NCBI GenBank assembly: GCA_028583605.1
Contig: CM053332.1
Span: forward strand, 24,985,692 to 25,049,691
DNA length: 64,000 nt
Source of the DNA: Dastarcus helophoroides
Taxonomy: Eukaryota > Arthropoda > Insecta > Coleoptera > Bothrideridae
Direction of reading: 5' to 3'
The translations under genes were made by a program, and so were the position numbers. Below, one piece after another: positions 36,901 to 48,099 of this stretch (position 1 is the first letter of the stretch; every line of letters begins with the position of its first letter). The notes below the pieces were generated by a model. It was not told where the DNA came from and did no database searches. It saw only the letters and a list, made by a program, of their open reading frames with translations.

Positions 36901-37378
36901 AGAAAAAAAGAGTCAAACTAAAGCCAAACTGTATTTTGATTCATTCAATTCGAATTTATTCTGTTTTTGAGCATAAATCAAATCAGTATCACAAGAATTC
37001 TTGTGTCAGTACGCTTGAGAACACTTACCTGTGTTGCCAGTGGTTGAAAAAAATCGTAAATTAGGCAAAATCAATTCGATATTAGAAGTTATTAAAATGG
37101 AACGATTTTTTTTTTGTGTGGGTTATTTAATGTTGTTTTTATGGACGCAGATGCAAATGCTTACGAATGCGTTGCGAGACAAAGTGAAAATTTTGGAGAA
37201 CATTAAAGAAAAAACTGACGACACGTCGGCGGCCTCTGAAAGCGAAAGCGACTTCTATCCGGAGGCGAAGCTCTCTGCCAACAGAATCGTCAGCAATTCG
37301 GCGGCGTTTCAGCAATTCCTGAGGAATATCAACACCGCCGACAAACGGATACCATCCTCTCAAAAACTCAACTTGTGA
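27835..37378 (+). CDS. Seven-exon gene: single-pass membrane protein with long coiled coil
   Basis: Proposed exons are 27835-27943, 28037-28214, 28691-29210, 34365-34688, 36257-36412, 36470-36574 and 37151-37378, giving 539 codons in one consistent frame with GT/AG borders throughout. Residues 1-25 form a signal-peptide-like hydrophobic stretch (WKSLICLGLIFYMVLC). A short acidic segment (37-54) follows, then a transmembrane helix at ~56-80 (SLMCANTIVFIFSLLFCSF). After a Ser-rich linker (~97-185), residues ~188-330 are a strong heptad coiled coil (RLREELLMVQAKALGEQ onward). A Ser/Asn/Asp-rich linker (~330-377), a second coiled coil (~390-410) and an acidic tail (SAASESESDFYPE) complete it. The likely topology is a short lumenal or extracellular N-terminus and a cytoplasmic coiled coil, as in organelle-tethering or cytoskeleton-linking proteins; that role is inferred. 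No family was recognised. Whether the two hydrophobic exons belong to the coiled-coil exons depends on one splice inference. Confidence 0.7.
28037..28214 (+). CDS. Exon 2 (transmembrane helix)
   Basis: The acceptor atcatttcag restores the frame as V-EETVVVKEPEEN. The exon encodes the membrane helix and ends at TACG|gtaagt, leaving two bases of an Arg codon. Confidence 0.7.
28215..28690 (+). other. Intron 2, with alternative acceptors at its end
   Basis: 476-bp AT-rich intron. Two acceptors give the same frame: ttttcaag ending at 28660 and ctcttcag ending at 28690. The first would add ten residues (RNKLIWLDLF). Confidence 0.55.
28691..29210 (+). CDS. Exon 3 (Ser-rich linker and coiled coil)
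   Basis: The exon is clearly richer in G and C than its flanks and encodes TTQIDKSTSLEFD through the coiled coil to ATKEFK. The donor is AAG|gtaaac. The higher GC and heptad pattern make this the most secure exon of the gene. The frame track running on into VNTKSKT is intronic read-through. Confidence 0.85.
33141..33216. mobile_element. hAT-type transposon end
   Basis: The - strand reads CAGGGGTCGATAAACC at its edge followed by a CG-rich stretch with the perfect palindrome gagccgcatgcggctc (33176-33191). CAGGGGT ends with an internal 'gcggctcgcgagcc' are characteristic of a widespread hAT group. Only this end was recognised, so it is probably a truncated copy. Confidence 0.6.
33217..33362. 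mobile_element. Fold-back element, copy 3 (partial)
   Basis: Begins actaacgcgattcgatagtc, with a short diverged left arm, then the right arm cgaaacgcgttagagcaact and gtgttttttaatctttattg, ending near ttttttgaaggtaatcaaag. The outer left arm is missing where it abuts the hAT end. Confidence 0.75.
33363..34364. other. Non-repetitive end of intron 3, possible LTR fragment
   Basis: No exon before 34365 is supported. A polypurine-like aggggggagct at 33941-33951 is followed by a segment ending ...catctgtca near 34082. It resembles the Copia-like candidate at 37432 in its PPT wording only. It may be an LTR remnant. Confidence 0.3.
34365..34688 (+). CDS. Exon 4 (coiled coil and Ser/Asn linker)
   Basis: The acceptor tcgatttttcag joins FK to VNTKTKKVALQKLEEV and continues the heptads through RNEYDKLKERLRYYQ. 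A Ser/Asp/Asn-rich linker follows, ending SSSTNINK at the donor AAG|gtaaca. The exon is 324 bp, in phase 0 at both ends, so skipping would keep the frame. Confidence 0.85.
34866..35580 (+). repeat. 465-bp direct duplication in intron 4
   Basis: The segment starting aaaaattactttacttaa at 34866 recurs at 35331 and stays alignable for about 240 bp, through aggaacgaaatagatattaa, into a second, shorter stretch of the same 19-bp tandem. Only scattered substitutions separate the copies. Confidence 0.85.
35094..35330 (+). repeat. 19-bp tandem repeat
   Basis: About 12 nearly identical copies of gaaaaaaagtcgaaatttc. A shorter, more diverged run of the same unit lies at ~35560-35650. Long - strand frames here (for example 35070-35357) are produced by the repeat and are not genes. 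Confidence 0.95.
36257..36412 (+). CDS. Exon 5 (second coiled-coil segment)
   Basis: The acceptor ttgtttaag gives DFLPFVISQTELDMRKIQKK in phase 0. A second in-frame acceptor (aaactgag, exon from 36290) would drop 11 residues. The exon encodes a short coiled coil and an acidic segment, ending at the donor AGCTTG|gtaaaa. Confidence 0.7.
36470..36574 (+). CDS. Exon 6
   Basis: The acceptor gatgttttag opens the frame KNSSSLSMDSNYGRNIEN, ending CRKKYEDIK at the donor AAG|gtagac. It is 105 bp and phase 0 at both ends. The overlapping frame 36430-36693 is a shadow in another frame. Confidence 0.75.
36575..37150 (+). other. Intron 6, containing a SINE-like sequence
   Basis: AT-rich intron with a candidate tRNA-derived SINE at 36675-36900. 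It ends with a T-rich tract and the acceptor atggacgcag. Confidence 0.65.
36675..36900 (+). mobile_element. Candidate tRNA-derived SINE
   Basis: gactcagttaaatgagca (from ~36680) resembles a tRNA A box region and gtgttcgattccc (36721-36733) matches a B box, with spacing normal for an internal polymerase III promoter. It continues catgtccggttaggcgttg and a body containing gtggcttagaccacgtaggt and cggagcaccctcttact. It does not fold as an intact tRNA, which favours a SINE head. No target duplication was identified. Confidence 0.5.
37151..37378 (+). CDS. Exon 7 (C-terminus and stop)
   Basis: The acceptor atggacgcag opens MQMLTNALRDKVKILENIKE, followed by an acidic Ser/Glu-rich segment and the end SSQKLNL-stop. 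A frame also runs upstream of the acceptor (from 37031) but lacks coding character. Confidence 0.75.
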   Translation: MQMLTNALRDKVKILENIKEKTDDTSAASESESDFYPEAKLSANRIVSNSAAFQQFLRNINTADKRIPSSQKLNL

Positions 37379-37399
37379 AATCCAACAGTAGAAATGAAA

Positions 37400-37405
37400 A
37401 ATAAA
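37400..37405 (+). terminator. Polyadenylation signal AATAAA
   Basis: AATAAA lies 22 bp after the stop codon of the membrane protein gene, giving a very short 3' UTR if used. Confidence 0.6.
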
Positions 37406-37431
37406 TGTAATAGTTACTAACGTAGTTTCAC

Positions 37432-37869
37432 TGTAGTCGTCCGAAGGAAAATCTAAGGATAGAGAATAGAGCAGCGGGCGGTGGCATCTGAGATGGACAA
37501 TTCATGACTTTAGTGCGTTTGAAATAACGTTCTATTCAACGGGATGGATCTCGTAGTAAATTGTGAAGTCTATAGTCCATTGTGATGGTGAAGTTGCAAG
37601 AGGGTGGGCCTTTGGTACTCTCTTTATGAATGGGGATCCACTTGATCGATAGAAATGCGACCGTATTGTTAGTTATTTGGAAACGGTTCGGTTGCCCGTT
37701 GTCTAGGCAGGAAGTGGCTTATTATTGACTATTTAGAATACTCGAACTTGGCTTCGTTGTTATTCAAACGCGCGGGCACACTTGCAAATAGTCAATGGGG
37801 CGGTTGAAGCTTCAGAGCTAAGAAATTTTATTTTTCACGATTATATATCGTATCAGATAATACTTAACA
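37432..37869 (-). mobile_element. Candidate LTR of a Copia-like element
   Basis: The block begins TGTAGTCG and ends TTAACA on the + strand. Just beyond it the - strand shows a polypurine run AGGGGGAGCT (+ strand 37876-37885), as would be found upstream of a 3' LTR. The block is of higher complexity than its flanks. No second LTR or coding region was identified, so a truncated element is the most that can be proposed. Confidence 0.35.
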
Positions 37870-38289
37870 TACTAAAGCTCCCCCTGACATGTTTAGTTAT
37901 AAAAAAATCATAATTAAATTAATACCAACTCTGGATTTATTCTCTTTAGCCTAAAACTCATCAAATTACGTGTTACTTTTTAAGTTATTGAATTACTTAG
38001 TTAATAAACATAAAAAGTTAGCCCCGTCACAAACAGTCGAAAGTCAGTTACAAATCACTCAATGGGATTAACGTCTCTTGAGTATTTACGTCTCTGACAA
38101 AGCCATTAGCGTGGTAAATCTCTTAAAAGAAATTCAAAATAGTTACGTATTTCGTCAACTAGAGATACCAATATAACACAATGATGACAGAATTCTGTTT
38201 CTAATTGGTCGATTCTAAATATAATTAACAATTTATTTGCTAAACACGCACTTCTCGTCCATCTCGTACATTGATTTAACATTCATATC
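37870..38289. other. AT-rich flank, possible retroelement 3' remnant
   Basis: No frame of note. If the LTR candidate is right, this is the non-coding 3' end of its internal region in - strand sense. Confidence 0.3.
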
Positions 38290-38432
38290 AGTATATCTCT
38301 GAAGATGACAACTTGGCTGTCGAAACACGTTAAAGCAAACTTTGTTGTGTTTTTTAATCTTTCTTGGTTTCAGGAAACAAGTTCTGTATTTCAATTTTTG
38401 AAGATAACCAAGGACCAGTCTGTTCCATCAAA
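38290..38432. mobile_element. Fold-back element, copy 4 (right arm only)
   Basis: Contains gaagatgacaacttggctgt, cgaaacacgttaaagcaaac, gtgttttttaatctttcttg and the outer end ccaaggaccagtctgttcca. The left arm is missing. Confidence 0.8.
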
Positions 38433-39379
38433 ATCCAAATCTAAAAAAACAAAAAGTTCTTTAAGAATAACTGGCTAATTCCCAATTTCGGTATCCCGTT
38501 GTCCTCTTTTTCAGAAAAAGACGGTTATTCTAAACCATCGAGCCTTATCTATTAATCTGCTACCTAAAAACGACCCTGGGAATCATCCGAAGAAAGAAAA
38601 CGTAAGTGGAGCAACGTTCACTTGTCGTCCTCTCATCTTTCACCATACCCGCCCCCTTCCTGTGCATTCATAAAGGTACGTTAGGCCCTTTATATCGAGA
38701 GCGACAGTTTATGCTAATATCTAATCGTTGTTGCAACGCAACTCTTTAATATGCGAGCGCGAGATGCTCATTTTGTCGAGAAACCGATTTCCGTTTGGCG
38801 GGCCCATGAAATCGATCAGATGCGAACTCAGTGTCCACGTGTTTTTCCAAAGTTGCTGCGTTCAGTTGAAAAAATTGAAGTTTTTGTTATTTATGTAAAT
38901 GGCCACCCAGATGTACACTGTCGTGAGGCCCGTTTTACTCGGTCACACTTCGACTCGCTCTGCTGAATCTATAGGAGAGTTTTTCTATCGTCGTCTTGTG
39001 CACCTCATCTCTTTCGTCCGTGTTCATTCAACTATGCTTCCACGATATTTACAAAAGCGTACGCGACGCGGGGCCTACAAATAAAAAAATTGACGTGGCT
39101 TCATGAATTACTGATGTTGAAAACGTAGGGAAAGTAATTTCAAATAAAAATTAAATTAAAAGAAAATGATAATTTACAGGCGAGTCTGTTACCACGCAAA
39201 CTTAGTTCACCTATTTAAATACTACGCAGAATTAGTTGACAATTTAAAATACACAAATTTTTTATCGAAGTCTATCAACAATAAAAAGCTGAGAATCCAT
39301 CCCTAACTGGATTGAGAACAGAGACCAGAGTAAGCATTCTGAAAGAAAAATATTACCCAGTCTTAGTAACGTTATTATT
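38433..39379. other. Non-repetitive island, no gene recognised
   Basis: Balanced composition and high complexity from ~38500 to ~39080, unlike the satellites. Short + strand frames (38751-38966 and 38899-39084) overlap in different frames and lack recognisable domains. It could be a conserved regulatory element or transposon remnant. Confidence 0.35.
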
Positions 39380-42300
39380 AGTTACTCGGGATTTACATTT
39401 AACATGATAAAACAACATGTAATTTTTCAATATTAGGCGAAAAAATAAGAGACCCCAATAGTCGATTAGACGAGAAGCCCAACGTTTGCCTAATTTTTTC
39501 AGTGGTATTGCTTCTGGTGATGCACAATTTTATTAGAAATGATTAATTTAGGACGGTTTTAAGTGATCTTTTTAACATCTATGTGATTTTGGCCCTAATT
39601 CAATGGTTTATCCAGTTATAGTCCAATTAAGTAATAATTACGTGAAACATTGTGCATAGGCGACAATTTTGTGAGGGTAATAGACAAATCAATAATGATT
39701 TACTTAAAATTTGCATTTAAAATGATAAAACAACATGTAATTTTTCGATATTAGGCGAAAAAGCGAGAGACCCCAATAGTCAATTAGACGAGAAGCCCAA
39801 CGTTTACTTAAATTTTTCGCTGGTATTGCTTCCGGTGATTCACAATTTCATTGTAAATAATTAATTTAAGTGGGCTTTAAACCATCCTTTCAACATTTAT
39901 GTCATTTTGGCCAAAATTTAGCAGTTCATCCAATTATACTCCAATCGAATAGTAATTACGTGAAACATTTTGCATAGACGACAATGTTGTGAGGTTAATA
40001 GAGAGATCAATAATGAGTTACGTAGAATTTGCATTAAAAATGATAAAACAACATGTAATTTTTCAATATAACGCGAAAAAGCGAAAGACCCCAATAGTCG
40101 ATTAGACGAGAAGCCCAACGTTTGCTTAAATTTTTTGGTGGTATTGCTTCTGGTGATTCACAATTTCATTAGAAATGATTAATTTAAGGGGGCTTTAAAT
40201 CATCCTTTCAACATTTATGTCATTTTGGCCAAAATTTAGCAGTTCATCCAATTATACTCCAATCGAATAGTAATTACGTGAAACATTTTGCATAGACGAC
40301 AATTTTGTGAGGTTAATAGAGAGAGCAATAATGAGTTACGTAGAATTTGCATTTAAAATGATAAAACAACATATAATTTTTCAATATAAGGCAAAAAAGC
40401 GAGAGACCCCAATAGTCGATTAGACGAGAAGCCCAACGTTTGCCTAATTTTTTCACTGGTATCGCTTCTGGTGATTCACAATTTCATTAGAAATGATTAA
40501 TTCATAGCAGCTTTAAGCCGTCTTTGCAACATCTATGTCATTTTGGCCCTAATTCAATGGTTTATCCAGTTACAGTCCAATTAAGTAGCATTTACGTGAA
40601 ACATTTTGCATAGGCAACAGTTTGGCGAGGTTAATAGACAGATCAATAATGATTTACTTGAAATTGGCATTTAAAATGATAAAACAACATAACATTTTTC
40701 AATATAAGCCGAAAAAACAAGAGACCCCAATAGTCGATTAGACGAGAAGCCCAACGTTTGCCTAATTTTTTCAGTGGTATTGCTTCTGATGATTCACAAT
40801 TTCATTAGAAATGATTAATTTAAGACGGCTTAAAGGCATCTTTGCAACATCTATGTCAGTTTGGCCCTAATTCTATGGTTTATCTAGTTATAGTCCAATT
40901 AAGTAGTAATAAGGTGAAACATTTTGCATAAACGACAATTTTGTGAGCTTAATATAGAGATCAATAATGAATTAAGTGAAATCTGCATTTAAAATGATAA
41001 AACAACATATAATTTTTTAAAATAAGGCAAAAAAACGAGAGACTTCAATAGTCGATTAGACGAGAAGCCCAACGTTTACCTAATTTTTTTAGTGGTATTG
41101 CTTCTGGTGATTCACAATTTCATTAGAAATGATTAATTTAAGACGGCTTAAAGGCATCTTTGCAACATCTATGTCAGTTTGGCCCTAATTCAATGGTTTA
41201 TCTAGTTATCGTTCAATTAAGTAGTAATTAGGTGAAACATTTTGCATAAACGATAATTTTGTGAGGTTAATAGCGAGATCAATAATGAGTTACGTGAAGT
41301 TTGCATTTAAAATGATAAAACAACATATAATTTTTCAATATAAGCCGAAAAAACAAGAGACCCCAATAGTCGATTAGACGAGAAGCCCAAAGTTTACCTA
41401 ATTTTTCTAGTGGTATTGCTTCTGGTGATTCACAATTTCATTAGAAATGATTAATTTAAGACGGCTTAAAGGCATCTTTGCAACATCTATGTCAGTTTGG
41501 CCCTAATTCAATGGTTTATCTAGTTATAGTCTAATTAAGTAGTAATTACGTAAAACATTTTGCATAAACGACAATTTTGTGAGGTTAATAGAGAGATCAA
41601 TAATGAGTGACGTGAAGTTTGCATTTAAAATGATAAAACAACATATAATTTTTCAATATAAGTCGAAAAAACAAGAGACCCCAATAGTCGATTAAACGAG
41701 AAGCCCAAAGTTTACCTAATTTTTCTAGTGGTATTGCTTCTGGTGATTCACAATTTTATTAGAAGTGATTAATTCAAGACGGCTTAAAGGCATCTTTGCA
41801 ACATTTAAGTCAGTTTGGCCCTAATTCAATGGTTTATCTAGTTATAGTCCAATTAAGTAGTAATTAGGTGAAACATTTTGCATAAACGACAATTTTATGA
41901 GGTTAATAGAGAGATCAATAATGAGTTAGGTGGAATTTGCATGCAAAAATGATAAAACAACATATAATTTTTTAATACAAGGCAAAAAACCGAGAGACTC
42001 CAATAGTCGATTAGACGAAAAGCCCAACGTTTACCCAATTTTTTTAGTGGTATTGCTTCTGGTCATTCACAATTTCATTATAAATGAATAATTTAAGGCG
42101 GCCTTAAACCATCCCTTTAATACCTGCGTCATTTTTGCATTAATTCAGTAGTTAATTCAGCTTGAGATCAATGAAATAGAAATTTCGTGAAACATTGTAA
42201 ATAGGCAACAATTTTTTGAGGTTAATAAAGAGATCACTAATGATTTACTTGGAATTTACATTTAAAATGATAAAACGACATACAATTTCTGATTTTAGGC

Positions 42301-45300
42301 GAAAAAACCAAGAAACGCCAATAGTCGATTAGAAGAGAAGCCCAACGTTTGTCTAATTTTTTCAGTAGTTTGCTTCTAGCGATTCACAATTTAATTTAAA
42401 ATGATTAATTTTAGGCGATTTTAAACCATCTTTTCAATTTCTGCATCATTTTGACACTATTTCAGTAATTAATCCAGCTATAATCCAATCAAATAGTAAT
42501 TTCATGAAACATTTTGCATAGGCGACAATTTGGCGAGGTAAGTAGATAGATTAATAATGATTTACTTGAAATTTGCATTTAAAATGATAAAATAACAGAT
42601 AATTTTTCGATATTAGGCAAAAAAACGGGAGACTCCAGTAGTCGATTAGACGAGAAGCCCAACGTTTGTCTAATTTTTTTAGTGGTATTGCTTCTAGCGA
42701 TTCACAATTTTATTAAAAATGGTTAATTTTAGGCGGCTTTAAACCATCTCTTTAATATTTACGTCATTTTGACACTAATTTAGTAGTTAATCCAGTTATA
42801 ATCCAATCAAATGGTAATTTCGTGAAACATTTTGGTGAGGCAACAATTTTTTAAAGTTAATAGGCGGATCAATAATGATTTATTCAGGATTTACATTTAA
42901 AATGAAAAAGGAACATGTAATTTTTCGATATGAGGCAAAAAAACCGAGAGACCCCAATAGTCGATTGGACCAGAAGCCCAACATTCGTCTAATTTTTTTA
43001 GTGGTATTGCTTCTAGCGATTTAAAATTTTATTAAAAGTAAATAATTTTAGGCGACTTTAAACCATCTCTTCCATATCTGCGTCATTTTGGCACTAATTC
43101 AGTAGTTAATCCAATTATAACCCAATCAAATAGTAATTTCGTGAAACATTTAAGAGAGGCAACAATTTTTTAAGGTTAACAGAGATAAATGGCAATTACT
43201 TAGAATTTCCATTGAAAACAATGAAACGACATGTAATTTTTTAATTTTAGGCGAAAAAAGCGAGAGACCCTAATAGTCGATTAGACGAGAAGCCCAACGT
43301 TTGTCTAATTTTTTTTAGTGGTTTGCTTCTAGCGATTCACAATTTTATTAAAAATGATTAATTTTAGACGGTTTTAAAACATCTTTTCAATATCTGCGTC
43401 ATTTTGGCACTAATTCAGTAGTTAAGCCAGTTATAATCCAATCAAATAAAAATTTCGTGAAACATTTAAGAGAGGCGACAATTTTTTAAGGTTAACAGAG
43501 GGATCAATGACAATTTACTTAGAATTTCCATTGAAAACAATAAAACGACATATAACTTTTTAATATTAGGCGAAAAAAGCGAGAGACCCTTATAGTCGAT
43601 TAGACGAGAAGCCCAATGTTTGTCCAATTTTTTTTAGTGGTTTGCTTCTGGCGATTCACAATTTTATTAAAAATAATTAATTTTAGACGGTTTTAAACCA
43701 TCCCTTCAATATCTGCGTCATTTTGGCACTAATTCAGTAGTTAATCCAGTTATAATCCAATCAAATAGTAATTTTGTGAAACATTTAAGAGAGGCGACAA
43801 TTTTTTAAGGTTTACAGAGAGATCAATGACAATTTACTTAGAATTTCCATTGAAAACAATAAAACGACATGTAATTTTTCAATATTAAGCGAAAAAAGCC
43901 AGAGACCCCAATAGTCGATTAGACGAGAAGCCCAACGTTTGTCTAATTTTTTTTAGTGGTTTGCTTCTAGCAATTCACAATTTTATTAAAAATGATTAAT
44001 TTTAGACAATTTTAAACCATCCCTTCAATATCTGCGTCATTTTGGCACTAATTCAGTAGTTAATCTAGTTATAATCCAATCAAATAGTAATTTCGTAAAA
44101 CATTTTGGATAGGAAACAGTTTTTTGAGGTAATAGGGAAATTACTAATGATTAACTCAAAATTTATATTAAACATGATAAAATAACATGTAATTTTTTAA
44201 TATTAGGCGAAAAAACCGAGAAACCCAAGTAGTAGATTAGAAGAGGAACCCAACGTTTGCCTAATGTTTTCAGCGGTATTGCTTCTGGTGATTCACAATT
44301 TCATTAGAAAGAAATAATTTAAGGTGGCTTCAAACCATGTCTTCAATACCTACGTCATTTTGGTACTAATCAAGTAGTTATTCCACTTATAGTCCAGTCA
44401 AATAGTAATTTTGTGGCACTATTTTGATAGGCAACAAATTTTTGGGATTAATAAGGCGATCACTAATGATTTACTTAGAATTTACATTTAAAATGATACA
44501 ATAATAACATCTCGATATTAGGCCAAAAAGCCGAGAGACCCCAATAGTCGATTAGACGAGAAGCCTAACGTTTGTCCAATTTTTTTAGTGATATTTCTTC
44601 TGGTGATCCACAATTTCATTAAGAAATGATTAATTTTGGGCGTCTTTAAACCATCACTTTAATACCTGCGTCATTTTTGCAATTTCGTGAAACATGTTAA
44701 ACAGACAATAATTTTTTGAGGTTAATAAAGAAATCACTAATGATATACTCGGAATTTACATTTAAAACGATAAAACAATATGCAATTTTTCGATATTAGG
44801 CAAAAAAACCGAGAGACCCCAATAGTCGATTAGACGAGAAGCCCAACATTTGTCTAATTTTTTCAGTGGCATCGCTTCTACTGATTCACAATTTTATTAA
44901 AAATGATTAATCTTAGGCAACGTTAAACCATCTCTTTAATACCTCCGTCATTTTTGCATTATTTCAGTAATTAATTCAGTTATAGGTCAATGAAATAGTA
45001 ATTTCGTGAAACATTTTGAATATGCAACAACTTTTTGAGGTTAGTAAAGAAATCACTAAAGATTTACTCAAAATCTACATATAAAACGATAAAACAACAT
45101 GCAATTTTTCGATATTAGGCGAAAAAACCGAGAAACTTCAATAGTTGATTAGACGAGAAGCCCAACGTTTGTCCAATTTTTTCAGTGGTATTGTTTCTAG
45201 CGCTTCACAATTTTATTAAAAATGATTAATTTTAGGTGTTTTTAAACCATCTCTTTAATGCCTGCGTCATTTTGGCACTAATTCAGTTGTTAATCCAGTT

Positions 45301-46995
45301 ATAATCCAATCAAATAGTAATTTCGTGAAACATTTTGAAGAGGCGACAATTTTTTAAAGTTAATAGAGGGATCAATAATGATTTACTCGGAATTTACATT
45401 TAAAATGATAAAACAACACGTAATTTTTCGATATTAGGCGAAAAAACCGAGAGACCCCAATAGTCGATTAGACGAGAAGCCCAACGTTTGCTTAAATTTT
45501 TCAGTGCTATTGCTCCTAGTAATTCATAATTTCATTAAGAACGATTAATTTAAAACAAGTTTTAGTCGTTTCTGAAATGTCTGTGGTTGCATTTATTCAA
45601 TAATTAATCTTTTAGTCTTACTTATAGTCCAATCTTATACTAATTTCGTAAAACATTTTGAGTAGGTTGCAATTTTTTGAGATGTATACAGAGGTTAGTA
45701 TTATAAAATTCGAAATTTACATTTTAAACCCCAAAATGACGCAAAATTTGTCGCTACTAAGCGGAAAAAACAAAAGACTCCAATAGTTGATTAGACGAGA
45801 AGCCCAACGTTTACCTAATTTTTTCAGTGGTATTGCTTCTGGTGATTCACAATTTCATTATAAATGAATATTTTAAGGCGGCTTTAAACCATCTCGTCAT
45901 CAATACCTGCATCATTTTTGCATTAATTCAGTAGCTAATTCAGTTTTAGGTTAATGAAATCGTAATTTCGTGAAACATTTTGGATAGGAAACAATTTTTT
46001 GAGGTGAATACAGAAATCACTAATAATTTACTCGGAATTTACATTTAAATTGATAAAACAACATACAATTTTTTGATATTAGAAAAAAAACTCCTACAGT
46101 CGATTAGACGAGAAACCCAACATTTGTCCAAGTTTTTCGGTGGTATTGCTTCTAGTGATTCACAATTTAATCAAAAATGATTAATTTTAAGCGGTTTAAA
46201 ACCATTTCTTCAATATCTGCGTCATTTTAGCACTAATTCAGTAGTTAATCCAGTTCTAATCCAATCAAATAGTAATTTCGTGAAAATTTTATAGAGGCGA
46301 CAATTTTTTAAGGTTAATAGAGAGATCAATAATGATTTAATCGGAATTTACATTTAAAATGATAAAACAACATGTAATTTTTTGATATTAGACAAAAAAA
46401 TCGAGAGACCCCAATAGTCGATTGGACGAGAAGCCCAACGTTTATCTAATTTTTTCTGTGGTATTGCTCCTAGTAATTCATAATTTTATTAAGAATGATT
46501 AATTTAAAGCAAGTTTAAGTCGTTTCTGAAATGTCTGTGGTTGCATTAATTAAATAATTAATCTTTTAGTCGTACTTATAGTCCAATCTTATACTAATTT
46601 CGTAAAGCATTTTGGGTGGGTTGCAATTTTTTAAGATGTATAGAGAGGTCAGTAATATTACAATCAAAATTTACATTTTAAACCCCAAAACAGCGCGGAA
46701 TTTTTCGCCACTAAGCGGAAAAAAAAGAGACTCCAATAGTCGATTAGACGAGAAGCTCAACGTTTACTTCCAATTTTTCAGTGGTGTTGCTTCTGGTGTG
46801 TTACAATTTCGTTAAAAATGAGTTGTTTAGAGCCAGCTTAAGTTATGTATTAAATGTCTCCGTTTTTTTTGTACTAACTCAGTAATTAATCTACGTAAAG
46901 TTCCAATAAAATAGTAATTTCATGAAGCATTTTGGATAGGCAGCAATTTTTTTGAAGTTAATAGGGGGATCAATGATGATAGACTCAAAATTCAC
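39380..46995 (+). repeat. Satellite 3, block A: ~318-bp monomers (about 24 copies)
   Basis: Tandem monomers carry the conserved box ccaatagtcgattagacgag followed by aagcccaacgtttg, then ggtattgcttctggtgattc, a variable middle, and a tail with acatttaaaatgataaaaca. Box spacing is 316-320 (39461, 39780, 40098, 40418, 40734, 41053 and so on to 46740). Monomers with the variant tail ttacattttaaaccccaaaa occur near 45700 and 46670, three monomers apart. Frames here are not conserved as coding. Confidence 0.95.
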
Positions 46996-47015
46996 ATTTA
47001 TATATAATAATAATA
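46982..47015 (+). repeat. TAA microsatellite
   Basis: Short (TAA)n run (tataataataataataat) at the right edge of block A. Confidence 0.8.
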
Positions 47016-48099
47016 ATAATAATTTAAAATCTTAACCTCGAAAGAAAAAAATTAAAAAACAAAAATTTCTACAAAAAAATTGAAATTCCAAAAAACCGCT
47101 CGAAATATTACATTTTTTCTTCTAATTTTAACTCAAATCAAATTTAAAAATAGAAATTTAATTTCCAAGTCGAAAAACTCAATCTAAAAAAATTCTATTT
47201 GGTAGTCAAAATTAAACATCAGAGAGTGTTGATATCAGTACGACGTTTCGTTCACTGAATTCACAAGATCGCTCCTTCGACGTGTCAAAGATATATTGTG
47301 CTCGTTTAACCAGCGCTTCGCTTACTCAAAGGTGTAAATAATCTCACCCTTTCGCACCTCGCTCGAGATTAAGCGATCTCCCGCTGAGAGATGATGTCAA
47401 TAATCTTGGAAGCTGCCCATATTTTGTAAAGACTGTAATTCATTGGCTCGGATCGACGCTCTTTTCTGGAAGGTTGGTGTGATTTTCAAAAGGAAAGTTT
47501 ACACCTGTCGGCGGCAAGCTTGTGTGATATTTATCTATGCTTGGGTAAGCATTTTGCATAATAGCACCAAACATCTTCGTCGACGATTCGAAATTTGTAC
47601 ACTGCTAAGGGATTTAAGATTCACTTGGTTTGAGAGTATTTCTTCAATGGTACCGCTTGATTTTAATCTACTTCAAGATCTAGTAAAACTCGTCTTATTG
47701 AAGATAATACTATCAGATAAAGACGATGCTTCGAGGTAATAAGACCAAACTATGTACCTTAGTTCCCCTAATAGCTTAATTAGTGCAAGTGGCTCTTAAT
47801 ACGAATTACACGTTCTCTGGCCTACTCTTTTTGATTATTGTCTGCGCAATGTTTAAGAAAATTATTAAAGAATCATGCGAAAAAAAATGAGAAAAACAAC
47901 AAGCGTTTGTGTCTTTTTTAAGGAATAAGTTTCTCGCCTAATCAACTATTGGGATCTCTCCGATATTTCTTCCATTATATAAACAATTTGAAACATTGAG
48001 AAACCATCGCAGCTATGTCCATAGAAGAATTGCAGCTCTGTCCATCCAATCGCCGCTATGTTTAATAAAATGTCATAAACGCTTCCGTTGAATAAGAAA
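47016..48099. other. Non-repetitive island between satellite 3 blocks
   Basis: More complex DNA, especially 47220-47760. The frame 47443-47739 (98 codons) has no domain, signal or heptad pattern and is probably chance. A single decayed satellite box lies inverted at about 47927-47962. Confidence 0.4.

Noticed and set aside
47443..47739. 98-codon frame as a small gene
   Set aside because: No domain, signal or coding bias, and no supported splice context; it is left as part of a non-repetitive island.
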